Of a stretch of DNA of 64,000 nucleotides, positions 45,367 through 57,321 are shown piece after piece. A program made the position numbers and the translations under genes. Every line of letters starts with the position of its first letter. Position 1 is the stretch's first letter. The DNA is from Rhododendron vialii (Eukaryota; Streptophyta; Magnoliopsida; Ericales; Ericaceae): the NCBI RefSeq assembly GCF_030253575.1, contig NC_080557.1, forward strand, positions 2,599,001 through 2,663,000. The letters are read 5' to 3'. The notes under the pieces were generated by a model that saw nothing but the letters and a program-made list of their open reading frames with translations, did no database searches and was not told the origin of the DNA.

Positions 45367-48300
45367 ATGGATGTACATGAATCGAAGGCTTCATTAAAGA
45401 AGCACTCTGCAGTGGAGGCCTCAAGACCACCATTGGTTCCAGCTGAAAAGAACAATGGAACAACCCACAGGTCTCGAACTAAGGAAGTTAGCTCTAGATA
45501 TAGATCACCTACTCCATCTAGGCGTTGCCCGTCACCTAATATCACAAGAACATCCACTCCATCTTCCCAATCGGTACCAAAGAGAGCTGTATCAGCTGAA
45601 AGGAAGAGACCCTCTACACCACCATCACCCCCAAGGCCATCCACACCAGCTCGTGATACAGCAACCGAGATGCTGTTGGCATCAAGAAAGGTAATGGGTA
45701 ACAATCGGTTGCCAGAGGGTTTATGGCCATCCACAATGCGGAGTCTCAGTGTTTCTTTCCAGTCTGATACTTTTTCACTGCCCATTACCAAGAAAGAGAA
45801 GCCGGCTCCTCATGCCATTTCTGATCGTGCTTTGACTCCATCGCCAAATGTGTCACAAAAACAGGCCGAAACGCGGCCTATTTCAAGAAAGTCCACCCCG
45901 GATAGAAAGAGGAGTCCGCTTAAAGGAAAGAATGCCACTGATGAGTCTGAGAATTCAAAACCAGTTGATGGGTCACATGGTCGACTAGTAGATCAGCATC
46001 GATGGCCTAGCAGAGCAGGTGGGAAGGTATCTTCCAATGCTTTAGCTAGAAGTATGGATCTCAACCACAAGACGGCTAAACCGTCGCCATTTCCAAATGT
46101 GGGTATGGGGACATCTTCTTTTAGGAGAATGTCTTTTCCTGATGGTACGAGTAAGCCCTTACAAAAATCAGTCAGTGAAGCAGTGAGGCTGAACATGGAA
46201 CTTGATATGCATTCAGTGTATGATAAATTGCGGGAATCTGGATTACAAAATCCTGTTTCTTCTCGTCCATTAGAAAGGATGGGATTGGTTACTCCTGTTC
46301 TTAGATCTCAGTCTTTGCCTACCCCTGGATTACGGCCTCCATCTCCAAATAAGGCATCAGTGCTTTCATCCTCTATTTCTAGAGGTGTCAGTCCATCCCG
46401 AACAAGGGCTTTGAATCCCACTGCTAGAGGTATCAGTCCATCTCAGACAAGGCCATCTAGTCCCTCAAGGCAATCTAACAGTTCTACTTCTGTCCTCAGT
46501 TTTATTGCCGATATTAGAAAAGGAAAGAAGGGTGCAAACCACATAGAAGATGCTCATCTTCTGCGGTTACTACACAATAGGCATTTGCAATGGCGATATG
46601 CCAATGCTCAAGCAGATGCTTCTTTATATGATCAGAAAGTAACGGCAGAGGTAGCCCTTTTCCAAGTGTAATATAACATAGCTTCCTCATATTTTTCCTA
46701 TTTGTTTTTTATGCATGTATTGATTTTGAAGCTAAGGAAAGTTATACAATATTTGGTGCCTTTCTGAATTGAGAAGCTTCTAAACAAGTTCACTTTTTTC
46801 CTATCTTTACCCAAGTTATACGCTTCAGACTGCTGCTAGATTTGTCCTGCATGATGCAATTAATGAAGCTTCTGTACTCTTAGCTGTTCAAATGTTGGCA
46901 ATGGCAAGAAATGTAATGATGCAAAAACTGAAAAATCAAAAATCAAAGCTTAAAGAAGAGTAAAACAGAGCGACTAGCCAGATTAAGACTGCGCTTGTAT
47001 TTTGTCAACTATTGTTCACTCATTTACCTTGGTTGACATCAAATTTTGGTACCCTTTCTTGCAGTCTTCATTATGTTTATGGTTTTTACCTTTCTGAGGA
47101 TGGATGTTTCATACAATTGTACTAGTAGCAGTTATTGTTGCTCATTGCTTGAATCATTGTTGTGATGATGCAGAAAACATTGTACAATGTGTGGAGAACT
47201 ACGTCAGAGTTGTGGGATTCAGTATCTAAGAAGAGGATGGTCATCCAGGAGCTGAGGCTGACACTGAAGCTGCATTTAGTTTTGAATGAACAAGTAATGT
47301 CTCTTGTCACTACATTTAGTTGTTTGGTAACAAATATTGAGTCTTTGCATGGATCAATAATCCTTATGGCGCTAGAGAAATTCGAGAGTTTCGAAGGGGC
47401 AGAAAAACCTCTGTCTATGATAATATCATTTTTCGTGAATAGCTTGTACAGTTGGGACAAGGGAGAATGTAATACATCCCTTGACCAATTTTTAAATTGA
47501 TTTTAGCTTTTCCATGGCAGTGTATAGGGCCTTTTTTGTTTTGTGGCCTTCTTTTCTATGTGGGTGGCAGGGATGGAACGTATTCTGTGGCCTCATAAAC
47601 GAATTGAAAAGGAAATGGAAACTATAAAAATGTCATGGTAGGATAATCCTAGTACTCTGTTTGTAGTTTTGGTGGGTTCCGGGATTCCAGTAGTCTTTTG
47701 TTTTTGGCTCCCAGGAAAGAGGGACATCCGTTGAAAGTGGGATGTTGACCAGTTAAAAAGTGTTTCGTTAGGAACTATATTGGTATTGGGTTCTCAGCTT
47801 CTTATAGACACGGCAAACCTTAATCAAAGATGATCCCAAAGCTAAATCCAAATTGGTGGCAGGGATGGAATGTATTCTGCAGCCCAGATTAGAAGCAAGA
47901 GTCCCATCATTCTGCAACTCCCCGCCGAATTGAAAGCCTTTTTTCCCAAATTCACCTCATGTTAGTTTGTGTGGATTTTTAAAATTGCTGGGTTAGCATA
48001 TAAATTTTCGAGTTACTTGTTTTAACTTGAACGAACAATTCTGGTGCCTTTTCAATTAGCAGGTGAACGTGGTTATCATTCTATTTTTTTCTTCTTCTTG
48101 AGAACGTCCCTTTATATATCAAACATGAATTATAAAACTAGTATTTATGCTATTTGCAATACACTTTCACTGTTGCCTTCTTCTGAATGCTTGCATATTA
48201 ATTGGATGGTTCAGATGGCCTACCTAGAGGACTGGGTTTCAATTGAAAGAGATCATACTAGTTCTTTAGCTCGGGCAATTGGGGACCTTCAGTCAAGCAC

Positions 48301-50267
48301 TCTTCGTCTTCCAGTTTGCGGAGGAGCAAGGGTATGTCTGTCCATGAAAGTCTCCGAAGTTGTTGTTAGATTTGAGATACTATTGAACCGGTCATTGATT
48401 ACTTGTTTTTGCAGGCAGATGTTGAAACTGTGAAAGCAGCTGTATCCTCTGCCGTTGATGTGATGCAAGCTATGGGATCCTCTATTTGTTCTATACTCCC
48501 AAGGGTAAGATTCATCTCTTTTAATTCCCCACGCCTATATTTCAGGCATCATGTCATACATAAGGTTGTTCTAAGTTTGGAATCATTATTTACTCCGTGT
48601 AATTATTTGTTGTAATATTTGCGGCAGGTCCAATACAAAGCACATGTCATGATGCATTTCCTTTCCTCTATGGTTGTTGGATTATAGGCTTCCTAAGTTA
48701 TGCCCCTACAGGAATATGGCCTAGTTAATGTTATTCTGTTATACTCCCTCCCTCCCAATTTGTTTGTCTGCCTTTTGACTTTGGCGTGCCCCAAAATATT
48801 TGTCCAATTTGAAGTTGACTTGTTAAAGTTCCCTTAATGCCCTCTCCTTTTTTAAAATTGGAATTTAAAAGCTTTTTGATTGTAATGATTGTGTCCTCTT
48901 AAGTCTTAGTAAGTTGGAATTCCAAAAATGGACAAACAAATTGGGACGGAGAGTAGTGTTCTCCGCTGGCCTATTTTGTTGTGATATTGCATTAGCTTAG
49001 TTTCATTTTTGTGTCTTTTCATTGTCAAAGTTACTAATTTTACTATTGCGATCAATCATTGTAGATGCTAGTGAACAACATTATCTTTTGTGTGGTCAAT
49101 AAGGATTGCGTAGGATGGATTAGTAGAACGTATTTGAGTCGAAGCTACAGTGCCTTAAAACATGGTGGAAAATTGTGGAGCAGGCAAATGTCATCTTCAA
49201 AATAGAAATTTTGTTGGGCTTTGAAAGTGGAAGAATGCAGAAGAAGTGTACTTTTAAGCCTCAACAGAAGTCCAAGTATCAGGGATTGACAGGCACAATT
49301 GATAGATTTTCAGTAACAATGCAGCTGGGATTACCATGTACAGTTGAACAATTTTTTTGTTGTACTTGGGTAAACTGCCTGTGTGTAGCACATACCCGCT
49401 ACAACAGCATTGCTAAAACTAAAGGTTTTAGAACAACCAGTATTGCTTTTTGGTTCTTGGAGTGCGTATTATTTTGGTCTTCATTCTTTTTTGTTGATCA
49501 ACTCCCTGTAAATCTGAGCACATGATGGCCCTTAGGGAAGATGTCTGAACCATGTTTGGTGGTTGTTAGTTGTTAGTTGTGCTTTGTGTTAAGCTTGTGC
49601 GCTTAACTGGAATTTCATGTGTACAACTACTTTAAAGATTGTCCAAAGTTACCATTCTGATAGCTTGATTACTGCCCATCTTTTCGGTATCACAGGCGGA
49701 GGGTATGAACTGTCTAGTGTCTGAACTGGCTGATGTGGCAGCACAGGAGAGAGCCATGCTCGATGAATGTGAGTCTCTATTGGCATCAACAAAAGCTATG
49801 CAGGTGAGAACCAATCATACATGATTATAAACTCGATATGGTGGCCTCGGCCTTCTGCAGAGGTGGTAACTTTCTGGTCGCCCACTGAGCTATATCAGCC
49901 TAGTGGTGCTTATTTCATATTGGTCATGTCCGCATTTCATTTTTTTTTTTTGATCCATGAATTTCATAATTTGATGGGGCACTTTTTCTTCAAAGAAAAA
50001 CTTGTCTGGTTGTCTCTTTTTTTTCTCAATAGTTAGCTTGCTTTGAACCTTTACATTCTGTGCATTGTGTTGATTCTACGGTATCAGATATTATAGTGTT
50101 TTTGCATTTACGTCATCAGAAATTATAGTGTTTTTTTGGGCTCAAAGCAGGTGGAGGAATACAGCCTTAGGACCCATCTCATACAGCTGAAACAAACTTC
50201 AAAGAATGTTCAACGGCTGACGAACGGCAACCGGCACACCTACGTGACTGCCCATATGCTAACCTAA
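45367..50267 (+). CDS. AUG8: augmin subunit 8 / QWRF-motif microtubule protein, 6 exons, 611 aa
   Basis: Exons: 45367-46650, 47174-47293, 48215-48331, 48415-48504, 49696-49803, 50151-50267, all in phase. The start is the ATG at 45367; an in-frame TGA lies at 45358-45360, just upstream, so no longer start is possible. Residues 1 to about 390 are basic, Ser/Pro-rich and disordered, with blocks such as [16 protein letters not shown], as in microtubule-binding EDE1/AUG8 proteins. The family motif QWRF reads QWRY at 408-411, in [12 protein letters not shown]. The C-terminal 200 residues form the conserved helical DUF566/QWRF region that joins the augmin complex, which recruits gamma-tubulin for branching nucleation. 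Closest by recall is Arabidopsis At4g30710. It lies between the FAD gene block and the PPR gene, as in Arabidopsis. Confidence 0.93.
48744..48953. mobile_element. 210-bp Stowaway MITE in AUG8 intron 4
   Basis: The left end CTCCCTCCCTCCCAATTTGT and the complement of the right end (CTCTCCGTCCCAATTTGTTT) are Stowaway terminal repeats. TA flanks both sides (48742-48743 and 48954-48955). It lies well inside the intron 48505-49695. Confidence 0.88.
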
Positions 50268-50877
50268 CAACCTTTTGCGTTTTCCTCCCAAGAAATGACA
50301 AGCAACGCTGTCACCTTCGGTATGAGCAAGTGTGTATATTGGTTTTTAACCTTCCGCAATTCTGTTGGGAGTATGTATTTCCCCACGATTCAAGTTTTCC
50401 TTCTTTGTTTAGCGAGTAGGTGTTTGGCTCCATTCCTTTCTACATTTAGTTTTTATCATCACTCGACTGAAAAGAAAAATGCATAGCAAAGTTCAGTATA
50501 GAAGTGATGGTTTTAACATCTGTGGATGCACGAGGAAGTGGGTTGGAAGATGTTTTAGCGTGCGGATGCGCTGCAAAGATTTGAAGCACCTTGATACGAT
50601 TCCGTTTGGCCCAATTTCGAACAGCTTTCTCAGTGGGTTTTGACTTTTGAGTGACTACTGAATCAATTGAGATGATTTTGAAGAATGTTTGACAGCAATA
50701 AGGCCAAGTAGGTTTCTGGAAAATGTCTTTTGGCTAGGCTCCGTTTGTTTAGAAGTAAATTTTTTTACAATGTAAAATGTTTTCTGTTTTTATTATTCTG
50801 TATTTGTATTTGGTTAACAGTTGAAAATAGTAGCCGTGGAGAAAAAATTTCCTAAAAAACAAGAAGAAAATGCACTG

Positions 50878-51081
50878 TGATAGCCCATAAAGGGGCTACA
50901 GTCCCACATCGGGAAAGATAGGAAACTAGTGGTATTATATAACAAAATGTCCACTCGGCTATTGTGTCTATTGTATAAAATTTGATATTAATTTTTTGAG
51001 CCATGTGATTAGGTAAATGGTTAGCAGCGCGGAATCTGCGATATACACACACTCTTTCTCCCTCATTATTTTTGTATAGCA
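50878..51081. mobile_element. LTR/TRIM-like fragment
   Basis: It starts TGTGATAGCCC, contains CAGTCCCACATCGGG (a signature of TRIM-type LTRs) and could end at GTATAGCA near 51081. No partner LTR, primer-binding site or clean target duplication was seen. The spacer from 50268 to here has no gene; a Tourist-like end GGCTCCGTTTGTTTAG lies at about 50738. Confidence 0.4.
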
Positions 51082-51106
51082 CGATGAGGAATTCTGAAAC
51101 CGAACA

Positions 51107-52433
51107 TTGTTCAATCCAATTCCATCTAAGGAGGGCCCTCTTAGGGAAAACGACTTGCATGGAATTTGGAATGAAAACATTTATGCCCCAATGATGGTAA
51201 ATGTTTTACTTTGAAAAATATTTTATTTTTTTTATCATAAAAAAATAAAGAATATATATTTACTTTCTTTTGTCTAACCGAACAACAGAAACATTTTCCA
51301 GGACCATTCTTCTCTTTTTGAACTCAAGTCCCCCATGGACTCCTATTTACTTTCTTTTGTCTAACCAAACAACAAAATCATTTTCCGGGACCATTCTTCT
51401 CTTTTTGAACTCAAATCCCCAATGGACTCCAAACAAGGAATTTTGAAACTGAACATTGTTCAATCCAATTCCATCTAAGGATGGCCCTCTTGGGGAAAAC
51501 GATTTGCGTGGAATTTGGGATGAAAACATTTATGCCCCAATGATGGAAAATGTTTTACTTCAAAAAATATTTTACTTTTTTTATCATAAAAAAATTATAT
51601 ATATACAGTTCGGATCTCCTAAGGGATCCCGCACGGCTTTACCGTGCGGGACTCCCCTTTCCCGATCGAATTACGACGATCCGAGCCACTGAAAGTGATC
51701 AGAACGTGATTTTAAAGGTATGCGCGAGAAATCAACAAAAAAAATCGGGAAAGGCTTCATCCGAACAGTTTTTTATTGAACGGTTCAGTAAAAAACTGTT
51801 CGGATCAAGCCCTTCCTGATCATTTTTTTTGCCAATTTCTCGCAATTACCCTTAAAATCACGTTCTGCCGTTCAATAAAAAACTGTTCGGATTAAGCCCT
51901 TCCTGATCATTTTTTTTGCCGATTTCTCACAATTATCCTTAAAATCACGTTCTGCACACTTTGAGCGGCTCGGATCGTCGCAATTCGATCGGGAAAGGGG
52001 AGTCCCGCACGGTAAGCCCATGCGGGATCCCTCATTGGATCCCGAGTGTATATCAGTCCGGATCTCCTAAGGGATCCCGCACGGCCTTACCGTGCGGGAC
52101 TCCCCTTTCCCGATCGAATTACGACGATCCGAGCCGCTCAAAGTGATCATAATGTGATTTTAAGGGTACCCGCGAGAAATCAGCAAAAAAAATGATCAGA
52201 AAAGGCTTCATCCGAACAGTTTTTTATTGAACGGTTCAATAAAAAACTGTTCGGATCAAGCCCTTCCCGATCATTTTTTTTGCCGATTTCTCACGGGTAC
52301 CCTTAAAATCACGAGTGTGTATATATATATATATATATATATGTATAACTTTCTTTTGTCCAACCAAACAACAGAAACATTTTCCAGGACCATTCTTCTC
52401 TTTTTGAACTCAAATCCCCAATGGACTCCAAAC
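51107..52433. repeat. compound direct-repeat array (two B units and three U units)
   Basis: Unit B (about 137 bp, starting TTCAATCCAATTCCATCTAA) occurs at 51107-51243 and 51457-51595. Unit U (about 86 bp, starting TTTCTTTTGTCTAACC and ending CAATGGACTCC) occurs at about 51258-51343, 51345-51431 and 52346-52433. The order is B-U-U-B-[foldback cluster]-U. In the first half B runs straight into U, so the foldback cluster interrupts an older B-U junction. Confidence 0.78.
51600..52320. mobile_element. nested foldback elements with GATC/CCGCACGG arms
   Basis: Element 1 (about 51600-52050) has a left arm CGGATCTCCTAAGGGATCCC...GTGCGGGACTCC whose complement forms its right end at about 51960-52045. 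Inside it a segment of about 100 bp (AACTGTTCGGAT ... AAAATCACGTTCTG) is tandemly repeated. Element 2 (about 52054-52318) repeats the left arm in direct orientation and then its own inverted inner arm, but lacks the full right end. A (TA)n run at 52319-52341 follows. No coding capacity. Confidence 0.8.
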
Positions 52434-52441
52434 ATCAATTT

Positions 52442-53370
52442 CATATATTAGAAGATTTTTTAGCCTTAAAATTTCACTTTGCTTCTTTCTCTAGACAATC
52501 TTTATGGTTCTTGAAAAGTATGAAAATAGATTAAACGAGAATAAATAATATATACATTAGTCCAAACAAATCTAACTTGGGGATTAAATATGCACTTTTT
52601 ATGTGTTTATCACACTTCAGATCTGAATTGAATAACATCTATAGTAAAGACAAACCACTACACGTAGAATTTAAATTTCCCAATATTCATAAACCCAGTA
52701 ATTTCTCTCTTTCTTGATAAATTCCTGTTTCCACCAACAAAAAATACAAAATCTTAACGCATTTTACCATCTCGTTTTCACTAGCAAAAAAGTTTCAGCA
52801 TTTAACCATATCGTTTCTACTAACAAAAAAAAGTTGTCAATAAACAATGTTTTTGCTACAGTAACTCTACTTACAAAGCATCAACAACTTATTAACGAAC
52901 GGAATATTTTTTAACTTATTCACTGCCGAAAACACCTAACAAATTTTTTACTACAAATAAAAATTTATAAATTTTTCACTATCGAAAACACCCCTAATGA
53001 TTCAAACTTCAAATTAAAGAAAAGACTGAAAAGTAAGTAGAGCGAACATTCTAATCAAAATTTGCCTAATCCAAAATTCAACGGTGCCGAGTTTGGATAG
53101 CCATTGATAGGTATCGTAGACACTTTACGCACAAATGATCGTTGTCCGTTCATTGTTATAATAGATGGTTTAGATTCGCTCAAAAAATAAATAAACTATT
53201 CATGGGAATAATTAGTTTAAAATTTAGACCGTCTAAACATATCTGAATGACCAAAATTTATTACACAACACATACGACGGTTATGTGTGTAACATTTTTT
53301 TATCGTAGACAATCCCAAAACCTGAGGGCTATTTGACGTTTGACCCCTCTTTTCTACGGAAGATACTGTT
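52442..53370. other. spacer upstream of the PPR gene
   Basis: AT-rich sequence without a supported gene. A short unit with CTAGCAAAAAAGTTTCAGCA / CTAACAAAAAAAAGTTGTCA-type similarity is repeated at about 52720-52840. Weak inverted sequence (ATCGTAGACA near 53115 and 53303) may mark another decayed MITE. Confidence 0.4.
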
Positions 53371-53373
53371 GGC

Positions 53374-53380
53374 TATAAAA
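53374..53380 (+). promoter_or_regulatory. possible TATA box of the PPR gene
   Basis: TATAAAA lies 38-44 bp before the ATG at 53418. That would imply a leader of only about 10 bases, so either the leader is very short or this motif is not the one used. Confidence 0.3.
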
Positions 53381-53417
53381 CAGTTGAAAACTAAAGATCT
53401 CTTCGATCCCAAAACAA

Positions 53418-55784
53418 ATGATTTGCAGAAACATAACCACCTCTGCACTACACAGCCGCAACTTCTTTCTAAACCTCATTAACAAGGCCACTACTTTCTC
53501 TCACCTCACCCAGACCCACGCCCAAATCATCCTCAACGGTCTCCACAACGACCTCGCAACCGTCACAAAGCTCACCCAGAAGCTCTCAGACCTCAACGCC
53601 ATCGACCACGCCACTCTCCTCTGCTCCAACTTCCCCAACCCTGATTTATTTCTCTACAACGTCCTCATCAGAGGCTTATCAAATAACAAACAACCCCAAA
53701 AGGCTCTATCTTTATACCTCGAGTTGCAAAAAAAGACTACCCTTTTGCCGGATAACTTTACTTACGCATTCGTTGTGGCCGCCTCGTCGTGTTTGAGTGA
53801 GAAAGTTGGTATTTTGATTCATGCCCATTTGATTGTTGATGGGTATGGGCCGGATTTGTTTGTTGGGTCTGCTCTGGTGGATATGTATTTTAAGTTTTCG
53901 AATGTTGGGTATGCGTGCAAGGTGTTCGATGGAATTCCTGAACCGGACACGGTTTTGTGGAATACGGTGATTTCTGGGTTGGTGAGGAATTGTTTCTTTG
54001 AAGAGTCGTTGAGGGTTTTTAAGGATATGGTTGAGGGTGGGGGGATGCGATTTGATTCGACAACGTTGACTGCAGTGCTTCCGGCCCCTGCAGAGCTGCA
54101 GGAGTTGAGAGTTGGGATGATGTTGCATTGTTTGGCAGTGAAAGGCGGGTTTCATTGTCATGAACATATTCTCACGGGTTTGATTTCGTTGTATTCGAAG
54201 TGTGGGGAAATTTTTGTAGCCAAGTGGTTGTTTGAGCAGATTGGGTGGCCTGATTTAATATCTTATAATGCAATGATATCTGGGTTTTCGTGTAATGGTA
54301 AGACTGAGTGTTCACTGAGGCTCTTTAAAGAGTTGCTTGTTTTAGGGCAGAGAGTAAATTCGAGCACCATGGTAGGTTTGATTCCTGTTTTTTCTCCTTT
54401 TGGGTGGCTAGATATTACACGTTCAGTTCATTGTTTCTGTATGAAGACTGGTATGGTTTCAAATACCTCAGTATCGACTGCGTTAACTACTGTCTACAGT
54501 CGACTTTGCGAAATTGAATCCGCTAGGCAGCTTTTTGATGATTCCCCAGAGAAAACCTTGGCTTCTTGGAATGCTATGGTGTCAGGATATGCTCAAAATG
54601 GGCAAACAGAAATGGCGATATCTCTGTTTCGAGAAATGCAGGAGTTTGAAATCCGTCCAAATCCTGTCACAATTACCAGTATTCTGTCAGCATGCGCTCA
54701 ACTAGGAGCTCTAAGTTTAGGGAAATGGGTACATAATTTGCTAAACAAAGAGAGTTTTGAGTCCAACATTTATGTGTCAACTGCTTTAATTGACATGTAT
54801 GCAAAGTGTGGAAGCATTGCAGAGGCACGGCAGTTATTTGACTCTGTACAGGAGAAAAACGTGGTCACATGGAATGCCATGATTTCTGGCTATGGCCTCC
54901 ATGGTCATGGACGTGAAGCTCTAAACCTATTCACTAAAATGGTGGAGTCAAGAATTTCGCCAACTGGGGTTACTTTCCTTTCTGTCTTATACGCTTGCAG
55001 TCATTCTGGCTTTGTGAGAGAAGGAGAGGAAATTTTCTATTCTATGGTTCATGATCATGGTTTTGAGCCCTTGGCAGAGCATTATGCATGCATGGTTGAC
55101 CTTCTTGGTCGGGCAGGAAAATTGGATGAGGCCCGGGAATTTATCAACAAAATGCCTGTTCTGCCAGGTAGTGCTGTGTGGGGTGCATTACTTGGTGCTT
55201 GCATGATTCATAAGGACAAAAACATGGCACAGTTGGCTTCTAATAAGTTGTTTGAACTGGACCCAGAGAACGTAGGATACTATGTCCTACTCTCAAATTT
55301 ATACTCAGCTGACCGGAACTATCCTCAAGCTGCTTCAGTACGGCAGGTGGTTAAGAGGAGAAATCTGGAAAAGACTCCTGGGTGTACTCTAATAGAAATT
55401 AATGAGACCCTGCATGTCTTTACATCCAACGACCGGTCTCACCCACAAAGAGAGGCAATATACTCAAAGCTGGAAAAGTTGATGGGAGAGATGAGGGAAG
55501 CTGGATTTCAGACAGAGACTGTCACAGCATTCCACGATGTGGAAGAGGAAGAGAAGGAGCTAATGGTAATGGTTCACAGTGAGAAGTTGGCCATTGCATT
55601 TGGGCTCATAGCTTCTGAACCAGGAACAGAGATCAGGATCATCAAGAACCTTCGGGTTTGTTTAGACTGCCATAATTTTACGAAATTCATATCCAAGATC
55701 TCAGAGAGGGTTATTGTTGTAAGGGATGCTAATAGGTTCCATCATTTCAAAGATGGTGTGTGTTCTTGTGGAGATTATTGGTGA
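53418..55784 (+). CDS. MEF29: DYW-type pentatricopeptide repeat RNA-editing factor, 788 aa
   Basis: An intronless PPR gene of the PLS class. The N-terminus has scattered Arg and few acids, fitting an organelle presequence. Tandem PPR motifs fill the middle (VTWNAMISGYGLHG, ALIDMYAKCGSIAEARQLFD and others), followed by E/E+ segments and the PG box (KTPGCTLIEI). The C-terminal DYW domain is complete: the deaminase-like HSE at 720-722, CLDC at 748-751, the second zinc site HH at 775-776 with CSC at 782-784, and the terminal residues DYW. It should therefore be able to do the C-to-U chemistry itself. The best match from memory is Arabidopsis At4g30700 (792 aa, DYW9/MEF29, mitochondrial); the target site here is unknown. 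It lies directly beside AUG8, as in Arabidopsis. Confidence 0.94.
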   Translation: MICRNITTSALHSRNFFLNLINKATTFSHLTQTHAQIILNGLHNDLATVTKLTQKLSDLNAIDHATLLCSNFPNPDLFLYNVLIRGLSNNKQPQKALSLYLELQKKTTLLPDNFTYAFVVAASSCLSEKVGILIHAHLIVDGYGPDLFVGSALVDMYFKFSNVGYACKVFDGIPEPDTVLWNTVISGLVRNCFFEESLRVFKDMVEGGGMRFDSTTLTAVLPAPAELQELRVGMMLHCLAVKGGFHCHEHILTGLISLYSKCGEIFVAKWLFEQIGWPDLISYNAMISGFSCNGKTECSLRLFKELLVLGQRVNSSTMVGLIPVFSPFGWLDITRSVHCFCMKTGMVSNTSVSTALTTVYSRLCEIESARQLFDDSPEKTLASWNAMVSGYAQNGQTEMAISLFREMQEFEIRPNPVTITSILSACAQLGALSLGKWVHNLLNKESFESNIYVSTALIDMYAKCGSIAEARQLFDSVQEKNVVTWNAMISGYGLHGHGREALNLFTKMVESRISPTGVTFLSVLYACSHSGFVREGEEIFYSMVHDHGFEPLAEHYACMVDLLGRAGKLDEAREFINKMPVLPGSAVWGALLGACMIHKDKNMAQLASNKLFELDPENVGYYVLLSNLYSADRNYPQAASVRQVVKRRNLEKTPGCTLIEINETLHVFTSNDRSHPQREAIYSKLEKLMGEMREAGFQTETVTAFHDVEEEEKELMVMVHSEKLAIAFGLIASEPGTEIRIIKNLRVCLDCHNFTKFISKISERVIVVRDANRFHHFKDGVCSCGDYW

Positions 55785-57321
55785 TAATGGTTATTTTCTT
55801 CAACGGTGAAGGTGTATGAGGTCAGATTTTTGATTTGCATAAAGTAGTCATGAAAGTCTGCTGATCAACATGGCTGCAAGTGGGTTGGCATGTTTTAGTT
55901 TAACCGGACTATGAACAAATTCATGCCAGGACCAGGTGGTGATACCATTTACTTTTGAGATTCATATTGGTCAGTTGATCTCCATGTCCCTATAGCCTAT
56001 CGCACACGAAGTGTCTGTAAATTCATTCTCCAGATATATCTCAGTGAAAGCTGTTGTGAGGAGACCTTAGTGCGTGCGGCTAATGATATGATTGAGCGGA
56101 TAATCAAAACCATATCTACATCCTAAGATTCCTAACTATACCATTGACATTGTTCATTTGGGAAAAATCAGAACAGCGTGCACATGTCCTTGGGTCATAG
56201 GCCGAGTGAAATGTCATTGTTTTCCATTCTGGCACAAAGTGCTTTGACAGTGAGAATTTCTGTTATTTGCAAACCGAATTCAATAAACTCCAATTTTGGA
56301 ATTTTGACTGAATCTGCTTCTGAATTTCAGTCCATAAGCCCTTTTGTATGATGTTCTGCAACTTAAATTATCCCTTAAGCTGTTTTCCACGTGAATCTTT
56401 CCATGCTTTCTGCTTCATTTTTTGGAGAAATGTTTAGAGCCCATGGACAGTAAGCTATGGAATGGTAGTTTGAGATGCCTGACTGCACAAACAGGTATTT
56501 TTTTCAAGGATTTTTCAGAGGTTTATTCTTATTCGAGTATCCAAAGTACTAATAGTAGATCTTTTCTCTACCAAATTGTGTTATTTGGTATTTGTTTATT
56601 CAACTCAATGTTCATGGAGATGGATGTGTTCTTTCATATTATTGTTACCGCCTTCTCGGCCTATGGAGATGAATTGAACAAGCTTCTTGTTCTATTTTTA
56701 GGTTTTCATTACTGAATTTGTTTATCAGTGTGCTCTTTATGTGGTCAGAATTGAAGTGTGTCAAAGAAGCATCTCGAAAGCTTTGTTTCCAGGCTAATTT
56801 CTAACATATCAAAGCAAGACTTGGTACAGTTCAACAATATATTTTTTCTGATCAGTCTTCTGGCTTTGAGCAATTTCACCCAGTTGTGCTCCTAATTTTT
56901 TTGATTGGTCTCTGTTTGTCTGTTATTTATTGTTCATTTGGAATCTTTTTTCCCTCACCTTGGTCTATATTTGATCATCTTTCATTGCACCAGTCTGGTA
57001 ATTATTTCAGTGTTGTTAACTTCGTTGGGTTTTGAGTTGATTGTCAATGGTGATACAGAAAGAATAAAACTGCAGCTTGTGATGAAAACACTGTTGGGTC
57101 AATGCCTCAACATTAATTCTGACTTCTGAGTAATGGTTTTCTTTCATTCACATACAAAACTCAGTCCAATTGACTCAGCTAGACAAAATTCTCCCTTCTG
57201 GATTTATTCCTTCTTCTGCAACTCCCCTTTGTCGGTACATACATCTTACCCATATCACACCACAATATACATGTATTCTTCTGGGGAAGCATGAATCGCA
57301 GAAAGAAACAAAGAAAAAACT
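55785..57321. other. convergent spacer between the PPR gene and CESA7
   Basis: The 3' ends of the PPR gene (plus) and CESA7 (minus) face each other here. No gene is supported; the 97-codon frame at 56422-56715 has no recognisable motif. The PPR 3' untranslated region should occupy the left part and the CESA7 one the right. Confidence 0.5.

Noticed and set aside
45339-45791. 150-codon minus-strand frame opposite AUG8
   Set aside because: It is a shadow of the Ser/Pro-rich AUG8 exon 1, which has clear family similarity on the plus strand.
56422-56715. 97-codon frame between the PPR gene and CESA7
   Set aside because: No recognisable motif, and it lies where the two convergent genes' 3' untranslated regions are expected.
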